In this document: one piece after another, positions 43,142-52,147 of the stretch
Position numbering within the stretch: the stretch's first letter is position 1
How the letters are laid out: each line of letters starts with the position of its first letter
Source of the DNA: JACPPO01 sp965262505
GTDB taxonomy: Bacteria; Acidobacteriota; Vicinamibacteria; Vicinamibacterales; UBA2999
NCBI GenBank assembly: GCA_965262505.1
Contig: CBDHFM010000030.1
Coordinates: 3,844,001 to 3,908,000, forward strand
Length of the DNA: 64,000 nt
Reading direction: 5' to 3'
The notes under the pieces: generated by a model
What the model was told of the DNA's origin: nothing
What the model saw: only the letters and a program-made list of their open reading frames with translations
The model's database searches: none
Translations under genes and position numbers: made by a program

Positions 43142-43300
43142 TAGAGCGTCCACAATGCCTGATGGACTCGCGCTGCGACTTCGAACTTGTCCGACACCGC
43201 GTCGGTCGTCTTGAACACTGAGCGAAGCTTCTTGATCAGCGTGCGCTCGCTCTTCGGCAGATTCCAGAAGTCGAGCTTCTTGTCAGCAGATACTTTCAGC
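43142..43300 (-). pseudogene. C-terminal coding remnant, unidentified
   Basis: About 50 codons read LDFWNLPKSERTLIKKL and DKFEVAARVHQALWTL before a stop at the IS630 target. The sequence looks protein-like but its 5' side is lost at the junction with the FAH-family gene. Not recognised. Confidence 0.35.
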
Positions 43301-44375
43301 GTTCGGTCTCGCTATCGTCCTCGCGTTGATCGGCTCCACGGCGACGGGGCCAATCCAGGCGCAGGTCGCTAGCGAGCGGTTTGGTCTCGGAATGTTCGCC
43401 TACCAGAACAACAAGTTTGTGGGTGTGGTGATGCGCTACCCCACGGAGCCACAACAGATCGGTGGCGTGGTGGTGGAGCTTCCCGCCGCGTCCCAAGCGG
43501 CGAGCCAGACGGGCATTCCTAGCGACGTGATGTCCATCATCGAACAGTGGGAAACCGCGGGGCCGAAGATCAAGCAGATTGTTAGCCGAGTCGGGCCGAT
43601 GATCGACAGCAACCGGCCGGCTTACATCCACGACTACCAGACCGTCGACGCGCTCGCGCCGCTCGTTCCGCGCCTCGCCATGTACGCGTTCGGCAACTAT
43701 CGCGGGGTGCTTGGCACGCCAGAGCCTGTGGAGCCCCGCCCCCCGGCTCCCTCGATACCGGGGTTATGGGAGCGTTCACTCGATGACGACCGGCCGGTCA
43801 ATCCCCGTGTCTTCTTGATTCCCAACACGCCGGAGGTGTTTATTGGTGACGGTGAGCCGGTGATCAATTGGCACGCAGACAAGCGCAATCAGTACGAGTA
43901 CGAATGCGAGCTTCTCGGCGTGGTCGGAAGGCCCATGAGGCGCGTCCCGGTGGACCAGGTGAAGGACTACATGTTCGGGTACACAAATACCAACGACATC
44001 TCTGATCGTCAGGGCCGCTCGGATAACTGGGGCGGCGACCGCTTCCTCAGTAAGGGGAAGGATTCGTCGAAACCCGTAGGTCCGTTCATCGTTCCGGCAG
44101 AGTTTGTGGATCCTCTGAACATGCGGCTGAAGATGACTGTCGGCGGCGACCTCGTGCAAGATGCCAACACGAATTCGACGTGGCACAACGTGTACGAGGT
44201 GGGCGCGTATCTCTCGAACTTGATCACCGTCCCGGCCGGTGCGGTGATCGCCATGGGCACGCCTCCGGGATCCCACGGCGGCCTTGGCCGTTTCATGATC
44301 GATGGGGATATCCAGATTTGTTCGTACGAGGGGCTGGGCACACTGACCAACCCCTTAAAGACCGATATGCCGTAG
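43299..44375 (+). CDS. Exported fumarylacetoacetate-hydrolase-family protein, start codon lost
   Basis: The frame shows a signal-peptide core FGLAIVLALIG followed by GPIQAQVA, but no ATG, GTG or TTG lies ahead of it; only TTG 43326 is available, which would remove the core. The 5' end is therefore probably truncated at the junction near 43300. The catalytic domain has INWHADKRNQYEYECELLGV (acidic metal ligands), MFGYTNTNDISDRQ, and VPAGAVIAMGTPPGSHGG near the end, as in FAH/2-oxo-hepta-3-ene-1,7-dioate hydrolase-like enzymes. An exported location is unusual for this normally cytosolic family. Confidence 0.75.
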   Translation, partial: AFGLAIVLALIGSTATGPIQAQVASERFGLGMFAYQNNKFVGVVMRYPTEPQQIGGVVVELPAASQAASQTGIPSDVMSIIEQWETAGPKIKQIVSRVGPMIDSNRPAYIHDYQTVDALAPLVPRLAMYAFGNYRGVLGTPEPVEPRPPAPSIPGLWERSLDDDRPVNPRVFLIPNTPEVFIGDGEPVINWHADKRNQYEYECELLGVVGRPMRRVPVDQVKDYMFGYTNTNDISDRQGRSDNWGGDRFLSKGKDSSKPVGPFIVPAEFVDPLNMRLKMTVGGDLVQDANTNSTWHNVYEVGAYLSNLITVPAGAVIAMGTPPGSHGGLGRFMIDGDIQICSYEGLGTLTNPLKTDMP

Positions 44376-44462
44376 CGAACATCGCGTTGGAACGAACACC
44401 GCGGTCTACCCGTGGCCGTGTGGTGCGCCGAATGGCGTACCGCGCAGCCACCGGGCCTACGC

Positions 44463-44690
44463 CTACCGTTCGTTCGCCCTCTCCTTGACCTCTGGAGTAA
44501 TTGTCCACGGGTACAGCACGTACGAGCGGCCCGGTGTGTCCACGCGAACGGTCCTGTCCGGCTCCCAATCCCCCATCTGAAAATCGTTGGACACAACCCG
44601 TGCCGACCTTGAGCTGCTGCCAGAGCAGTGACCGGATCGCCTTATTGAAGGCGTTTCCCATGAACAGGAACACGACGGTGGCTTCAGACG
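44463..44690 (-). pseudogene. SAM-dependent methyltransferase relic (C-terminal part)
   Basis: The minus strand reads TVVFLFMGNAFNKAIRSLLW and QQLKVGTG, then after a frame change VVSNDFQMGDWEPDRTVRVD and LYPWTITPEVKERANER with a stop. The block around LKxGTRVVSxxFxMGDWxPD is a familiar end of small class I methyltransferases. The SAM-binding part is missing and the frame is broken. Confidence 0.65.
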
Positions 44691-44791
44691 TGTGGCAAGG
44701 CACATCGCGGCAAAGGATGAGACCCGGTGGATGCGTGACAGCACGAGCCCCGCCAGGCGGGACACGCCCTGATGTCTGAGACGTTTCTCAC

Positions 44792-45199
44792 GTGTCGATA
44801 CCGGCGCGCTTGTCGAAGGCCCGCGAATTGCCAAGCATGGTGGAGGCGTTCGGGGACGCCAACGGCTTGTCCCAACAGCGAGTTTTCGTCATGAACCTGG
44901 CGCTCGACGAATTGATCGCCAACACGGTGATGCACGGCCTTCAAGACGTGCCCACGGAGATCGAGATCACGCTGCAGGTCCACGCCGACAGGCTAGCCCT
45001 GACCATGGAAGACAACGGACGGCCGGTCGATCCAACGCGGGGCCGGCCGGCCGACGTCACATCGTCGCTGGAGGATCGGGCCGTCGGCGGCTTGGAGCTC
45101 CACCTGATCAAGACGTTCGCCGACCGCTTCTCGTACGAGTTCGCGAACGGCCGGAATCGGGTGACCATGGAACACGGTCTCTCGCCGTTGTCGGACTGA
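44792..45199 (+). CDS. RsbW-like anti-sigma factor/serine kinase (HATPase_c_2)
   Basis: 135 residues from GTG 44792. GHKL-ATPase motifs: N-box LALDELIANTVMHG, G1-box MEDNGRPVDP and a C-terminal GGLELHLIKTFADRFSYE. Such proteins bind sigma factors or phosphorylate anti-anti-sigma (STAS) partners. No STAS or sigma gene is next to it; it stands between relics, so its regulon cannot be named. Length is typical for the stand-alone kinase. Confidence 0.88.
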   Translation: MSIPARLSKARELPSMVEAFGDANGLSQQRVFVMNLALDELIANTVMHGLQDVPTEIEITLQVHADRLALTMEDNGRPVDPTRGRPADVTSSLEDRAVGGLELHLIKTFADRFSYEFANGRNRVTMEHGLSPLSD

Positions 45200-45399
45200 C
45201 GCGCGCCGTTCATAACCGATCCGCCGCGCCAGGTAGCGACATGGCCAGTGCAGCAGCGACGGAGCGTGATGGCGGCGCGTTGGGGCTGCTCCCGGGGGAC
45301 GACTGGATCGTGCGACCGTGCGCCAACAGACCGGAATCGCACATGCCGGTCGCATGATCGTACAAGCAAACCGCCTGGTCGTCACGCTCGCCGATAAGC

Positions 45400-45600
45400 C
45401 GATTTTCAACCGGCCGACTCTCGCGATTGCTGGCCGCGGATCCGCGTGTAGCCCCACGTCGGATTCTCACTCGCCATCCCACGACGAGTTCGACCACCGC
45501 CCTGGGTGTCAGCGGCTGTCCCCGACGTCGGCGAGCACGGCCAGCGTACTGCTGGGCGATCAGCCGCCGGTGCCAGCGGAACATCTTGTCCGGCGTGACG
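45400..45600 (-). pseudogene. Integrase-core transposase relic
   Basis: Reads VTPDKMFRWHRRLIAQQYAG and LTPRAVVELVVG, then in another frame ASENPTWGYTRIRG. This is the region linking HTH and catalytic domains in an IS3/IS481-like integrase family. It is broken by frameshifts and lacks the catalytic core. Confidence 0.55.
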
Positions 45601-45929
45601 CTGCCTGCCCCCTGACTCACGATCCGTCGGCCCATGCGGGCTTCGTTGCATACTCCGCGTGTCAATGGCAGTCTCTCGCACGCGGCATACCATCCACCGT
45701 CGATCGCGAGAGCTCCGACGTGCCATCCAGGACGCGTACGCCCTGGTGGCGCTGCCTCGGGGTCAGCCACGCGAGTTGGAGCCCGGCCGCGTGACGCGCA
45801 TCGAACTCGCGACGTAGACCCAGTGCGTCGTCGGCATGGGCGAGCACGGAGTCCCGCGGTGTCAGCTGGCAATTGATGCGGAGGCGGCGCAGCAACGCAG
45901 CTCCCTTGATCGCTCCGTCGCCAGGCCTC

Positions 45930-46208
45930 GAACACCCGTCGGCGCTCGACCATCGTGGGCGACACCCGGATCCGGCAGTACTGCTCCAGGGTCTGCACCA
46001 CTTCGGCTTGGTTGCGGTCCTCGCTGATCACCAGCTCGCGTGGCTCGACGCCAGCGAGCGCCTCGTTCACAAGGGCGTCACTGAACCCGCGGGCGCGGGC
46101 CTCGGCCATCAGGCCCGCCCGCTAGTCCTCGAATGGCCGCGGCGCCGCCTGCTGCCCGGCGGCGGGCAGCACCAGCATCGTGGCCAGCGCCGCGGCAAGC
46201 GCGAACAC
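45930..46208 (-). pseudogene. MltB-type lytic transglycosylase, 5' relic with amber codon
   Basis: The minus strand shows a signal peptide (VFALAAALATMLVLPAAGQQ), then PRPFED, TAG, RAGLMAEARARGFSDALVNE and ISEDRNQAEVVQTLEQYCR. The FxxWxxxLxxEARARG and ALAGVEP patterns are the start of lytic murein transglycosylases; TAG replaces the expected TGG. Downstream sequence is scrambled. Confidence 0.6.
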
Positions 46209-46654
46209 CCGGACCAGGGCGCGAGGTGCTGACGCACGTCGATGGAGGTGCCCCACGGATCGGTGAGCCACGGGACCGCGAGGTCGGGGTCGCCGATCTG
46301 CCACAGAACTCATGTGATTCCGCCCAAGGCCGAACGCGTCACGCAGACCCTGCGCCGGGAATGAGGCTCCGTGCGCCCGTACGCCTCCTCGCAGGCGCGG
46401 TGCCGACGAAGCGATCAGCAACGTCGCGGACGCGGAGACCACAGCGACGATCGAGCCCCACAGCGTGACTGAGGCGAGCGGGAGCCACGCCGTCGCCATG
46501 GTCGCGTGGCGCGGATCTGATCATGGGCGTAGACTGCCAGTGATCGGCTCACCGTGTCCAGGCCAGCTTCACCGCCATGGTGGCGAGTTCGTGGGGGATT
46601 CGAAGTCAAGCCGAGCGGCCTGTTCACGGCCACCCGGCTTGACAAAACGCTCGA
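46209..46654. other. No supported gene
   Basis: About 450 bp between the MltB relic and the NHL lipoprotein. Short hydrophobic stretches on the minus strand (near 46440-46490) suggest further decay of a membrane protein gene, but no frame is long enough to name. Confidence 0.4.
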
Positions 46655-47947
46655 TCAGTTAGTGGTCGTCGCCGCTAAGCGCACTTCCTGGCCGATGAGA
46701 TGGTCGGGATTGGCGTTCGCCTTCGGCTCGAACCTCTGGATACGGCCGTTCTGCACCTCGGCCACGATGAGGTTGCCCTCCTGATCGACGGTCATTTGGT
46801 GGGGACCCCAGAACTGACCAGGCTGTCCGCCTGCCTGACCCCAGCCGTAGAGGTAATTGCCGTCGAGGTCGTACTTGAGAATGCGCTGGGTCCCACCATC
46901 CCCGATCCACATGAACTGGTCGGCCGTAATCAGATGGTAATAGGGCCGGGAGGCCACGCCGGTCGGCCAGTGGTCCTCCGACGTCGATTCACCCGATTCG
47001 CCAAGGGGAATGATCTTGAGGAACTCGCCATTCTCGTCGAAGATCTGCATGCGCCCGTGCTGGCGATCATTGACGAAGATCCGACGGTCGGCGCTGATGG
47101 CAATGCTGTGGACGGTGTTGAACTCGTTGGGCCCGGGATTACTCGGATCCGCAGGCTCCGTGCCCCAGTCCGTGATGAACGTGCCGTCAGCCGCGAACTT
47201 GGCCACGCGCGTGCCGTGGTAGCCGTCGCTGATGAAGAACGTGCCATCGGGCAACCAGGCGATATCGGTTGGACGCGCGAAGGTATTCGGGCCGCGCCCC
47301 TCGACGCCCATCTCACCAAGAGTCATCACAAGCTCGCCGTCGTAGGTGAACTTGAAGATCTGATGCAGATTGTCGTCGATGATCCACACGTGCTTCTCGG
47401 GATCGTAGGGGCTCATCTTGATCTTGTGCGGACCCCGGGGGCCGAGCGGCGCCGTCGGCTGGTCGAACAGCTTGTCGTGCTGCGGCCAATACTGGATCGT
47501 CTTGCCGGTGCGATCGACCACGCGGATGACGTGGTGGTATCGCATTTCCGGCAACCGCGGCGAGGTGGCGGCGCCGGGACCATCGCCGGGCCCCAAGCTT
47601 GGATTGAGCTGCCCCCACGGTGTCCATGGCTTAGCACCCTCGGGCAACGGGATCTCGCCCCGCTGCGCAATCCAGATGCGGTCGGGGGACTCTGCGTACA
47701 CCGCTGCCTGCGAGCCCCAGGTCCAGCCTTCGTGCGTGAGGCCATCATCCTCGTCGGGCAACCCCTGCAGCCAGTTCTCCACGACCCGGTACGGGCCGTA
47801 CAGATTCTGGCCCCCAAACTGCATTGACGCGGATGCGGGAGCGGCGGGCTCTTGAGTCTGGGCCGGAGTGTTGCAGCCTGCCGCCACGAGTACCACCCCC
47901 AGTCCAGTTGCGAGTCGACGGCCGAATGACAGCCCTGAAATACGCAT
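46655..47947 (-). CDS. NHL-repeat beta-propeller lipoprotein
   Basis: 430 residues from ATG 47947, with GGGAGACC upstream. Lipoprotein signal with lipobox VAAGC at residues 21-25. The body has NHL-type repeats: FARPTDIAWLPDGTFFISDG, NEFNTVHSIAISADRRIFVND, HLITADQFMWIGDGGTQRIL and FWGPHQMTVDQEGNLIVAEV, enough for a six-bladed propeller. It resembles peptidyl-alpha-hydroxyglycine lyase-like propellers in repeat style, but catalytic residues cannot be assigned. Expected location: anchored in a membrane facing the periplasm. Confidence 0.85.
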   Translation of the reverse strand: MRISGLSFGRRLATGLGVVLVAAGCNTPAQTQEPAAPASASMQFGGQNLYGPYRVVENWLQGLPDEDDGLTHEGWTWGSQAAVYAESPDRIWIAQRGEIPLPEGAKPWTPWGQLNPSLGPGDGPGAATSPRLPEMRYHHVIRVVDRTGKTIQYWPQHDKLFDQPTAPLGPRGPHKIKMSPYDPEKHVWIIDDNLHQIFKFTYDGELVMTLGEMGVEGRGPNTFARPTDIAWLPDGTFFISDGYHGTRVAKFAADGTFITDWGTEPADPSNPGPNEFNTVHSIAISADRRIFVNDRQHGRMQIFDENGEFLKIIPLGESGESTSEDHWPTGVASRPYYHLITADQFMWIGDGGTQRILKYDLDGNYLYGWGQAGGQPGQFWGPHQMTVDQEGNLIVAEVQNGRIQRFEPKANANPDHLIGQEVRLAATTTN

Positions 47948-48033
47948 AATCGGTCTCCCTGAAAAATCTTGTTGCCGAGCTTGATGGTGATCGGATGAAT
48001 CTTACGCCCCGGTTACCGGTTACGCAACCCTTA

Positions 48034-48695
48034 GGGCTTGTCAGACAATTACTGACTTTTGTGTTCTCGGAGCAGCGGGATGGATCGTGTAGTTCCAGTC
48101 GCCGTGAAAGCGATGCCGCTCGAGGCGTACCGTCGCCAGCTGCGCATCGGTGACGGTGATGCCACCCGGGTATGGGCCGCGGTCGAGTTCCGACCGAACG
48201 CGGAGTCCGGACCGACTGTGCGTCGAGCCAATGAGGCTCACGATCGTGGCCAAGTCGACGAGTGGGGTGCCGCGCCAATTCATCGCGATGTGCGAGAACA
48301 CCCGATGCTCGATCTTGTTCCACTTGCTCGTACCCGGCGGAAAGTGACAGACCGTGATCACCAAGCCCGTCCGATTGGCCAGACGCGGCAGTTCCCACTT
48401 CCACAACCGGAGGCGCGCCCCGTTGCTCCCGCCTGCATCCGCCGTGATCAACAGCGACTGGGCTTGTCGATACGCCGGGCGACCCATGTGCTGCCACCAA
48501 CGCTGGATCGACCGTACCGCGAAGCTCGCGGTGTCGTGATCGATCCCGACACGCACCCAGCCTTCGTTGCGATGCAGATCGTAGATGCCATACGGAATGG
48601 CCTTCCCGCCCGTGGTGGCGGTGGCCGGGATCACGAAGTCGTGGACCTGTACCCGCTGCGGCGTCTTCGCCGGGCGCCAGGTGCGGCCCGCGTTC
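48034..48695 (-). mobile_element. ISAzo13-family element, copy 2, truncated
   Basis: The left end (GGGCTTGTCAGACAATTACT after TTA) is intact, and the sequence matches copies 1 and 3 through the C-terminal half of the transposase (48041-48695). It breaks off exactly at GCGTTC, where the 35-bp shared sequence begins. About half of the element is missing, so it cannot transpose by itself. Confidence 0.9.
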
Positions 48696-48730
48696 ATCTC
48701 TAGGAGATTCAAGAATTCATTTCGGTGGGC
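48696..48730 (+). repeat. 35-bp sequence shared with 27307-27341, copy B
   Basis: It starts at the breakpoint of ISAzo13 copy 2, with the HUH transposase island to its right. This is where the end of an IS91-like element, downstream of the transposase stop, would be expected. One mismatch to copy A. Confidence 0.65.
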
Positions 48731-48921
48731 GGAAGGCGTCCAGGCGCTGCGGGATGCCGGCTGGTGTCGACGTCGGGGAGCCTCATCGGCGGTTCCGGGC
48801 GCCACGATGCTGGGGATGGGGTTCCGCGGCGGCGTTTCCGGGGATTCTGAGAAGCGCGGACCGCGCCGGCGAGCCTCCTTGGCCACCGGATTGGTGCTGC
48901 GCGCACGAAAGTTCGGTACGA
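48731..48921. other. Non-coding, probable end region of the IS91-like element
   Basis: 191 bp between the shared repeat and the transposase stop. Short inverted segments are present, but no defined origin could be recognised by eye. Confidence 0.35.
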
Positions 48922-50031
48922 TTAGGGACCCGACGAGGGTGCGACGCGGCGCACCCAGTGCATGGGGTGACCGTCGCGATCCACCAACGGGTCGACGCCG
49001 AAGCTCCGTCGAAGCGACGAGGCCCACCGCAAGGGCGGTGGCTTCGCCAGCCGTTCCTGCCCCAACAGGTCAAAGATTGCGGCGTGGGTCTGGTGTTTGA
49101 GCCGGGGCGCTAGCAGACCGAAGAGCCGCACGCCGTGTCGATAGCGGTCGGGTACGTGGTGGGCAAGGAGGGCGAGAAACTCAGCCGGCGTATACCTGGT
49201 CTGGACTGTTCGCTTCGTGCGCGTATCCTTTGTTAGAAACCGCACGTCGTCGGGGCCCGTCGCGCGGAACCGACGCTGGGCGATGGGTGGCCGACGGGCG
49301 TAACGGGCCGCGTAGGCGAGAAACTGTCGCGTGCTCCGGAAGCGCTTGATGTCGATATTCCACCACCGTTCGTACTGGGCCTGGAGCAGCGCACGGAGCG
49401 CGTGGGGTGTGTGGTCGGTCTCGAGGACGCCGCGCGTGGCCGCTTCTCGCAGCAACGTGATAACCGCGTACCGCCACAGGGGCATGAGTGCCTTCTTCTT
49501 GAGGGGGGCGTGGTGCCTCCACGCCGTCCGATCTTCGCGGAGCCCGCCCTCGGATACCAAGAGATGCAGGTGGCTGTTGAAGTTCAGGTGGCGACCGAAC
49601 GTATGGGGAATCACGACGATCAGGAGCTGAATCCCGTAGGTCTGCCGCGCCCACTGCTGGAGCACCTGCGCACCCAAGACCGGCAGGTCGTGCAGGAGGT
49701 GTCGGTTGTGTTGGAACAGGGGCCACAGGACGTCCGGCATCGTGAGACACACGTGCGCGTAGGAGACGTCAGGCAGTGTCCGCCACATCCCGCGCTGCCA
49801 CTGGCGGGTGGCCTGGACGCCGCAGCTCGGGCATGCTCGGGACTTACACGTGTGGTAGACCGTGCGCTCCTCCCGGGCCGAGGCGAACACTTCAGCCCCC
49901 AGCGCGGGGGTGCCGCAGGCGATGACCTTGGCGAAGGCCTCGCGCACGCTCGGGCGCACGTCGTCGCGACCCCAGAGGTCCCGGTGGGTCGACAGGACGT
50001 CTCGCAGGGGTGTGCGCGGCGGCGGTGTCAT
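48922..50031 (-). CDS. IS91-like HUH (Y2-type) transposase
   Basis: 369 residues from ATG 50031, overlapping the stop of the ParB-like gene (ATGA). N-terminal zinc-binding region YHTCKSRACPSCGVQATRQW, HUH motif in NFNSHLHLLVSEGG, and a two-tyrosine motif in FLAYAARYARRPP. These belong to IS91/ISCR-type single-strand transposases that move by rolling-circle mechanism. Being the third gene of an AlpA-ParB operon is not the usual IS91 arrangement. Confidence 0.88.
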   Translation of the reverse strand: MTPPPRTPLRDVLSTHRDLWGRDDVRPSVREAFAKVIACGTPALGAEVFASAREERTVYHTCKSRACPSCGVQATRQWQRGMWRTLPDVSYAHVCLTMPDVLWPLFQHNRHLLHDLPVLGAQVLQQWARQTYGIQLLIVVIPHTFGRHLNFNSHLHLLVSEGGLREDRTAWRHHAPLKKKALMPLWRYAVITLLREAATRGVLETDHTPHALRALLQAQYERWWNIDIKRFRSTRQFLAYAARYARRPPIAQRRFRATGPDDVRFLTKDTRTKRTVQTRYTPAEFLALLAHHVPDRYRHGVRLFGLLAPRLKHQTHAAIFDLLGQERLAKPPPLRWASSLRRSFGVDPLVDRDGHPMHWVRRVAPSSGP

Positions 50032-50915
50032 CGATCGGCCTGCTGCAGCGCCTCGTAGAGTTCGCGGGTCACGAGCACCGCATGGCCTGGGGCGTCCAGG
50101 ACGCCGACAGTGAGGGTCGCTGCGTTGCGGGTGGCGAGGCTCCGGAGCACGGTGTCGGGCGCGCTGGGGAGGGGATCGGGGGGGTGTGCGGTGACGTGCG
50201 CCTCGACGAGCCGCTTGATCGTGCGCGTGATGGCCCCACGGTGCAGATGCGTCCACAGGGCGTCTCGTTGCGCCTTCGGCGACTGTGTGCGCCACTGCCA
50301 TGCGCGGTGGATGCTGACCTCGCCCCGGAGCAGGCACTCCCGTACCTCTCGGATCCCTGAGTGCAGGATCTGCTTCACCTTGGTCACGTTGCCCGTCGAG
50401 GCCCCGGCGACACGAGCAATGTCCGCCCGCACGTCGACGTGCGACCCCTTCGTCAACATTGACGGCGGCAGTCGGGCGTCGACACGGCCGGCCTTTTGGT
50501 CTCGGAAATGCGGCTCCAACTCCAAGGCGAGCGCGATGCGGCCGTAGGCGTTGAGGCCCTGCACGCTCCGGTGCCGCTGCACGAGCAGCTGCAGCGCGTC
50601 CTCGTTGGTGAGGTCGTGCACGAGGCACGGGAGGCTGGAATCGTTCCGCTGGCAGGCCACCTGCCACCGCGCATGCCCGTCGAGAATCGTGCCGTCGGCG
50701 GTGATCGTCAGCGGCTCACGAATAGGCCCGTCGTCGGCCGCCACCCGCTGCGCGCGAATCGCGGCGATGGGTCCGCACAGAGCCGCGTAGTGGGGATGCG
50801 GACGCAAGACCTGAGGGTCGCGCACGACTGGGTGTCCAGGGCGGACGTCCCGGGGCCCCTCTTTGGGCTGCGCGTCTCGCTGGGGTTGAGCGAGGGTGTC
50901 CCTGGCGCTAGCCAT
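50028..50915 (-). CDS. ParB/sulfiredoxin-domain DNA-binding protein
   Basis: 295 residues from ATG 50915. The ParB-N domain is seen as REPLTITADGTILDGHARWQ, then DALQLLVQRHRSVQGLNAYG, and an HTH-like segment DVRADIARVAGASTGNVTKV; the C-terminus is unlike classical ParB. ParB-like proteins bind DNA and may use CTP or ATP; many act in plasmid stability or transcription of mobile elements. Its start overlaps the AlpA-like gene and its stop overlaps the transposase gene, so the three form a tight operon. Confidence 0.82.
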   Translation of the reverse strand: MASARDTLAQPQRDAQPKEGPRDVRPGHPVVRDPQVLRPHPHYAALCGPIAAIRAQRVAADDGPIREPLTITADGTILDGHARWQVACQRNDSSLPCLVHDLTNEDALQLLVQRHRSVQGLNAYGRIALALELEPHFRDQKAGRVDARLPPSMLTKGSHVDVRADIARVAGASTGNVTKVKQILHSGIREVRECLLRGEVSIHRAWQWRTQSPKAQRDALWTHLHRGAITRTIKRLVEAHVTAHPPDPLPSAPDTVLRSLATRNAATLTVGVLDAPGHAVLVTRELYEALQQADR

Positions 50916-51201
50916 GCGCGAGGCGCTCGTCCTGGTGGCCGGAAGACGTCGGCACGGCCCGGGCCGCATGCAGACGGCTGACGAGCTCGCGAAGCTCATC
51001 ATCCGACTGCCCGGCGATGCGGGCCGTATTCAGCGCGGCCACCTCCTGTGCGGGCCAGCCCACGGCGCGCGGCCCGATGTGGACGGGTGTCGTCCAGAGC
51101 CCTTGGCTGATGCGGAGATAGAGGGTTGATCGGGACAGACCGGATTCGGCTTCGACGTGACGGCGCCGGAGCAGCGTGGGGCGTGTGGTCGTAGAGAACA
51201 T
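50908..51201 (-). CDS. AlpA-like helix-turn-helix regulator
   Basis: 97 residues from ATG 51201, with AAGGAGG seven bases upstream. LLRRRHVEAESGLSRSTLYL and the downstream VHIGPRAVGWPAQEVAAL fit the MerR/AlpA-type pattern (HTH followed by GxRxxxWxxxEV). AlpA proteins regulate excision or integrase genes of P4-like islands. The gene lies between a repeat-rich control region and the ParB-like gene. Confidence 0.88.
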   Translation of the reverse strand: MFSTTTRPTLLRRRHVEAESGLSRSTLYLRISQGLWTTPVHIGPRAVGWPAQEVAALNTARIAGQSDDELRELVSRLHAARAVPTSSGHQDERLAHG

Positions 51202-51260
51202 CAATGGCCTCCTTCGGGGGGTCTCGGTCCATTCGAGAACCCGCAAGGCCATACTGTTGG

Positions 51261-51320
51261 GCTCCTCATTAGGTGAGGAGCAAGATGAGCGGAAGGTGAG
51301 GAGAGGTGAGGAAGGGTGAA
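51261..51320 (-). promoter_or_regulatory. Repeat-rich control region upstream of the AlpA-like gene
   Basis: GCTCCTCA (51261-51268) and TGAGGAGC (51274-51281) form an 8-bp perfect inverted repeat. AGGTGAGGA occurs three times in direct orientation (51271-51279, 51294-51302, 51304-51312), followed by AGGGTGAA. This could be the operator of the AlpA/ParB operon or an iteron-like binding site. Confidence 0.5.
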
Positions 51321-51343
51321 ATCAGCGAATTTTTTTGGCTTGA

Positions 51344-52147
51344 CTAGATGTTTTCTGTACCTCCGGACGGCTTCCGGGATGCGTCGATGGAGAGGAGTCG
51401 GCCTTTCGGTCGAAGCTGCTCGATGAACGTGTCTGGCGGCGTCTGAAGGACTCGGCGGACGGCGGTGTCAAATGTGCGGGACTGACGGTCTTCCTGAGCG
51501 GACAGCCAATACTGGAACGTCCGAGGAGAGTCGTGACCGAGCGAGCGCCAGATGTGGGTCTGCGTGATTGTCTCCCCCGCACTTGCGGTGCACACACGCA
51601 GATAGTCGTTGATGGCGCGACGCCGGCCGTCGGCTGTCTCCAGATCATACCTCGCCACGTCGAACACGGTGTCGGTCGTGGGAGTGCTGATGGACCCAGC
51701 TCCAGAACTGCGTCGCGCCGCCGCCAAGGCCTCTGCCGTCCAGTGCGCCACGCGTTGGGCGAGTCGTGCTTCAAGAAGCAGATCGAGCCCAACACCGCGA
51801 AGCCAGGCTGGGCCGCTGTCCAAGTCCTTCGAGAACGACGCAACAAGATGATCGCGATGCTCCGTCAGGAGATCTTCGAATGCTGCCGCGAAGTCATCGT
51901 CGATGACCATCTCAATCGCGAAGGAGCAGAACAGGTCAAAACGACGCACGTGGCATTCAACGAGCCTATCTCGCTTTTCACCGATGGAGGCGTGCTGGAC
52001 CCCATCCAGCATCTCTGCTTGAAGTCGTAACGTCCCTTCACGCAAGGCTTGGACGAAGATACGCCATCTCGCGTGTCGAGGATTGTCCTCGGGATACGGG
52101 CATGCTCCCGCAAATCGCGTCAGGGGATCTTCGGGGTCAACAGTCAT
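51344..52147 (-). CDS. Hypothetical protein, paralogue of the split gene at 24521-26783
   Basis: 267 residues from ATG 52147. Not recognised. Predicted mainly helical. Conserved blocks shared with the other copy are RVAHWTAEALAAARR, ARYDLETADGRRRAINDYL, SPRTFQYWLSAQEDRQS and VRRVLQTPPDTFIEQLRP. The order (start with CPYPEDNPR, ending with EQLRP) is the same. It lies between the AlpA operon and the P4-type integrase, both on the same strand, so it is likely part of the island. Confidence 0.75.
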   Translation of the reverse strand: MTVDPEDPLTRFAGACPYPEDNPRHARWRIFVQALREGTLRLQAEMLDGVQHASIGEKRDRLVECHVRRFDLFCSFAIEMVIDDDFAAAFEDLLTEHRDHLVASFSKDLDSGPAWLRGVGLDLLLEARLAQRVAHWTAEALAAARRSSGAGSISTPTTDTVFDVARYDLETADGRRRAINDYLRVCTASAGETITQTHIWRSLGHDSPRTFQYWLSAQEDRQSRTFDTAVRRVLQTPPDTFIEQLRPKGRLLSIDASRKPSGGTENI

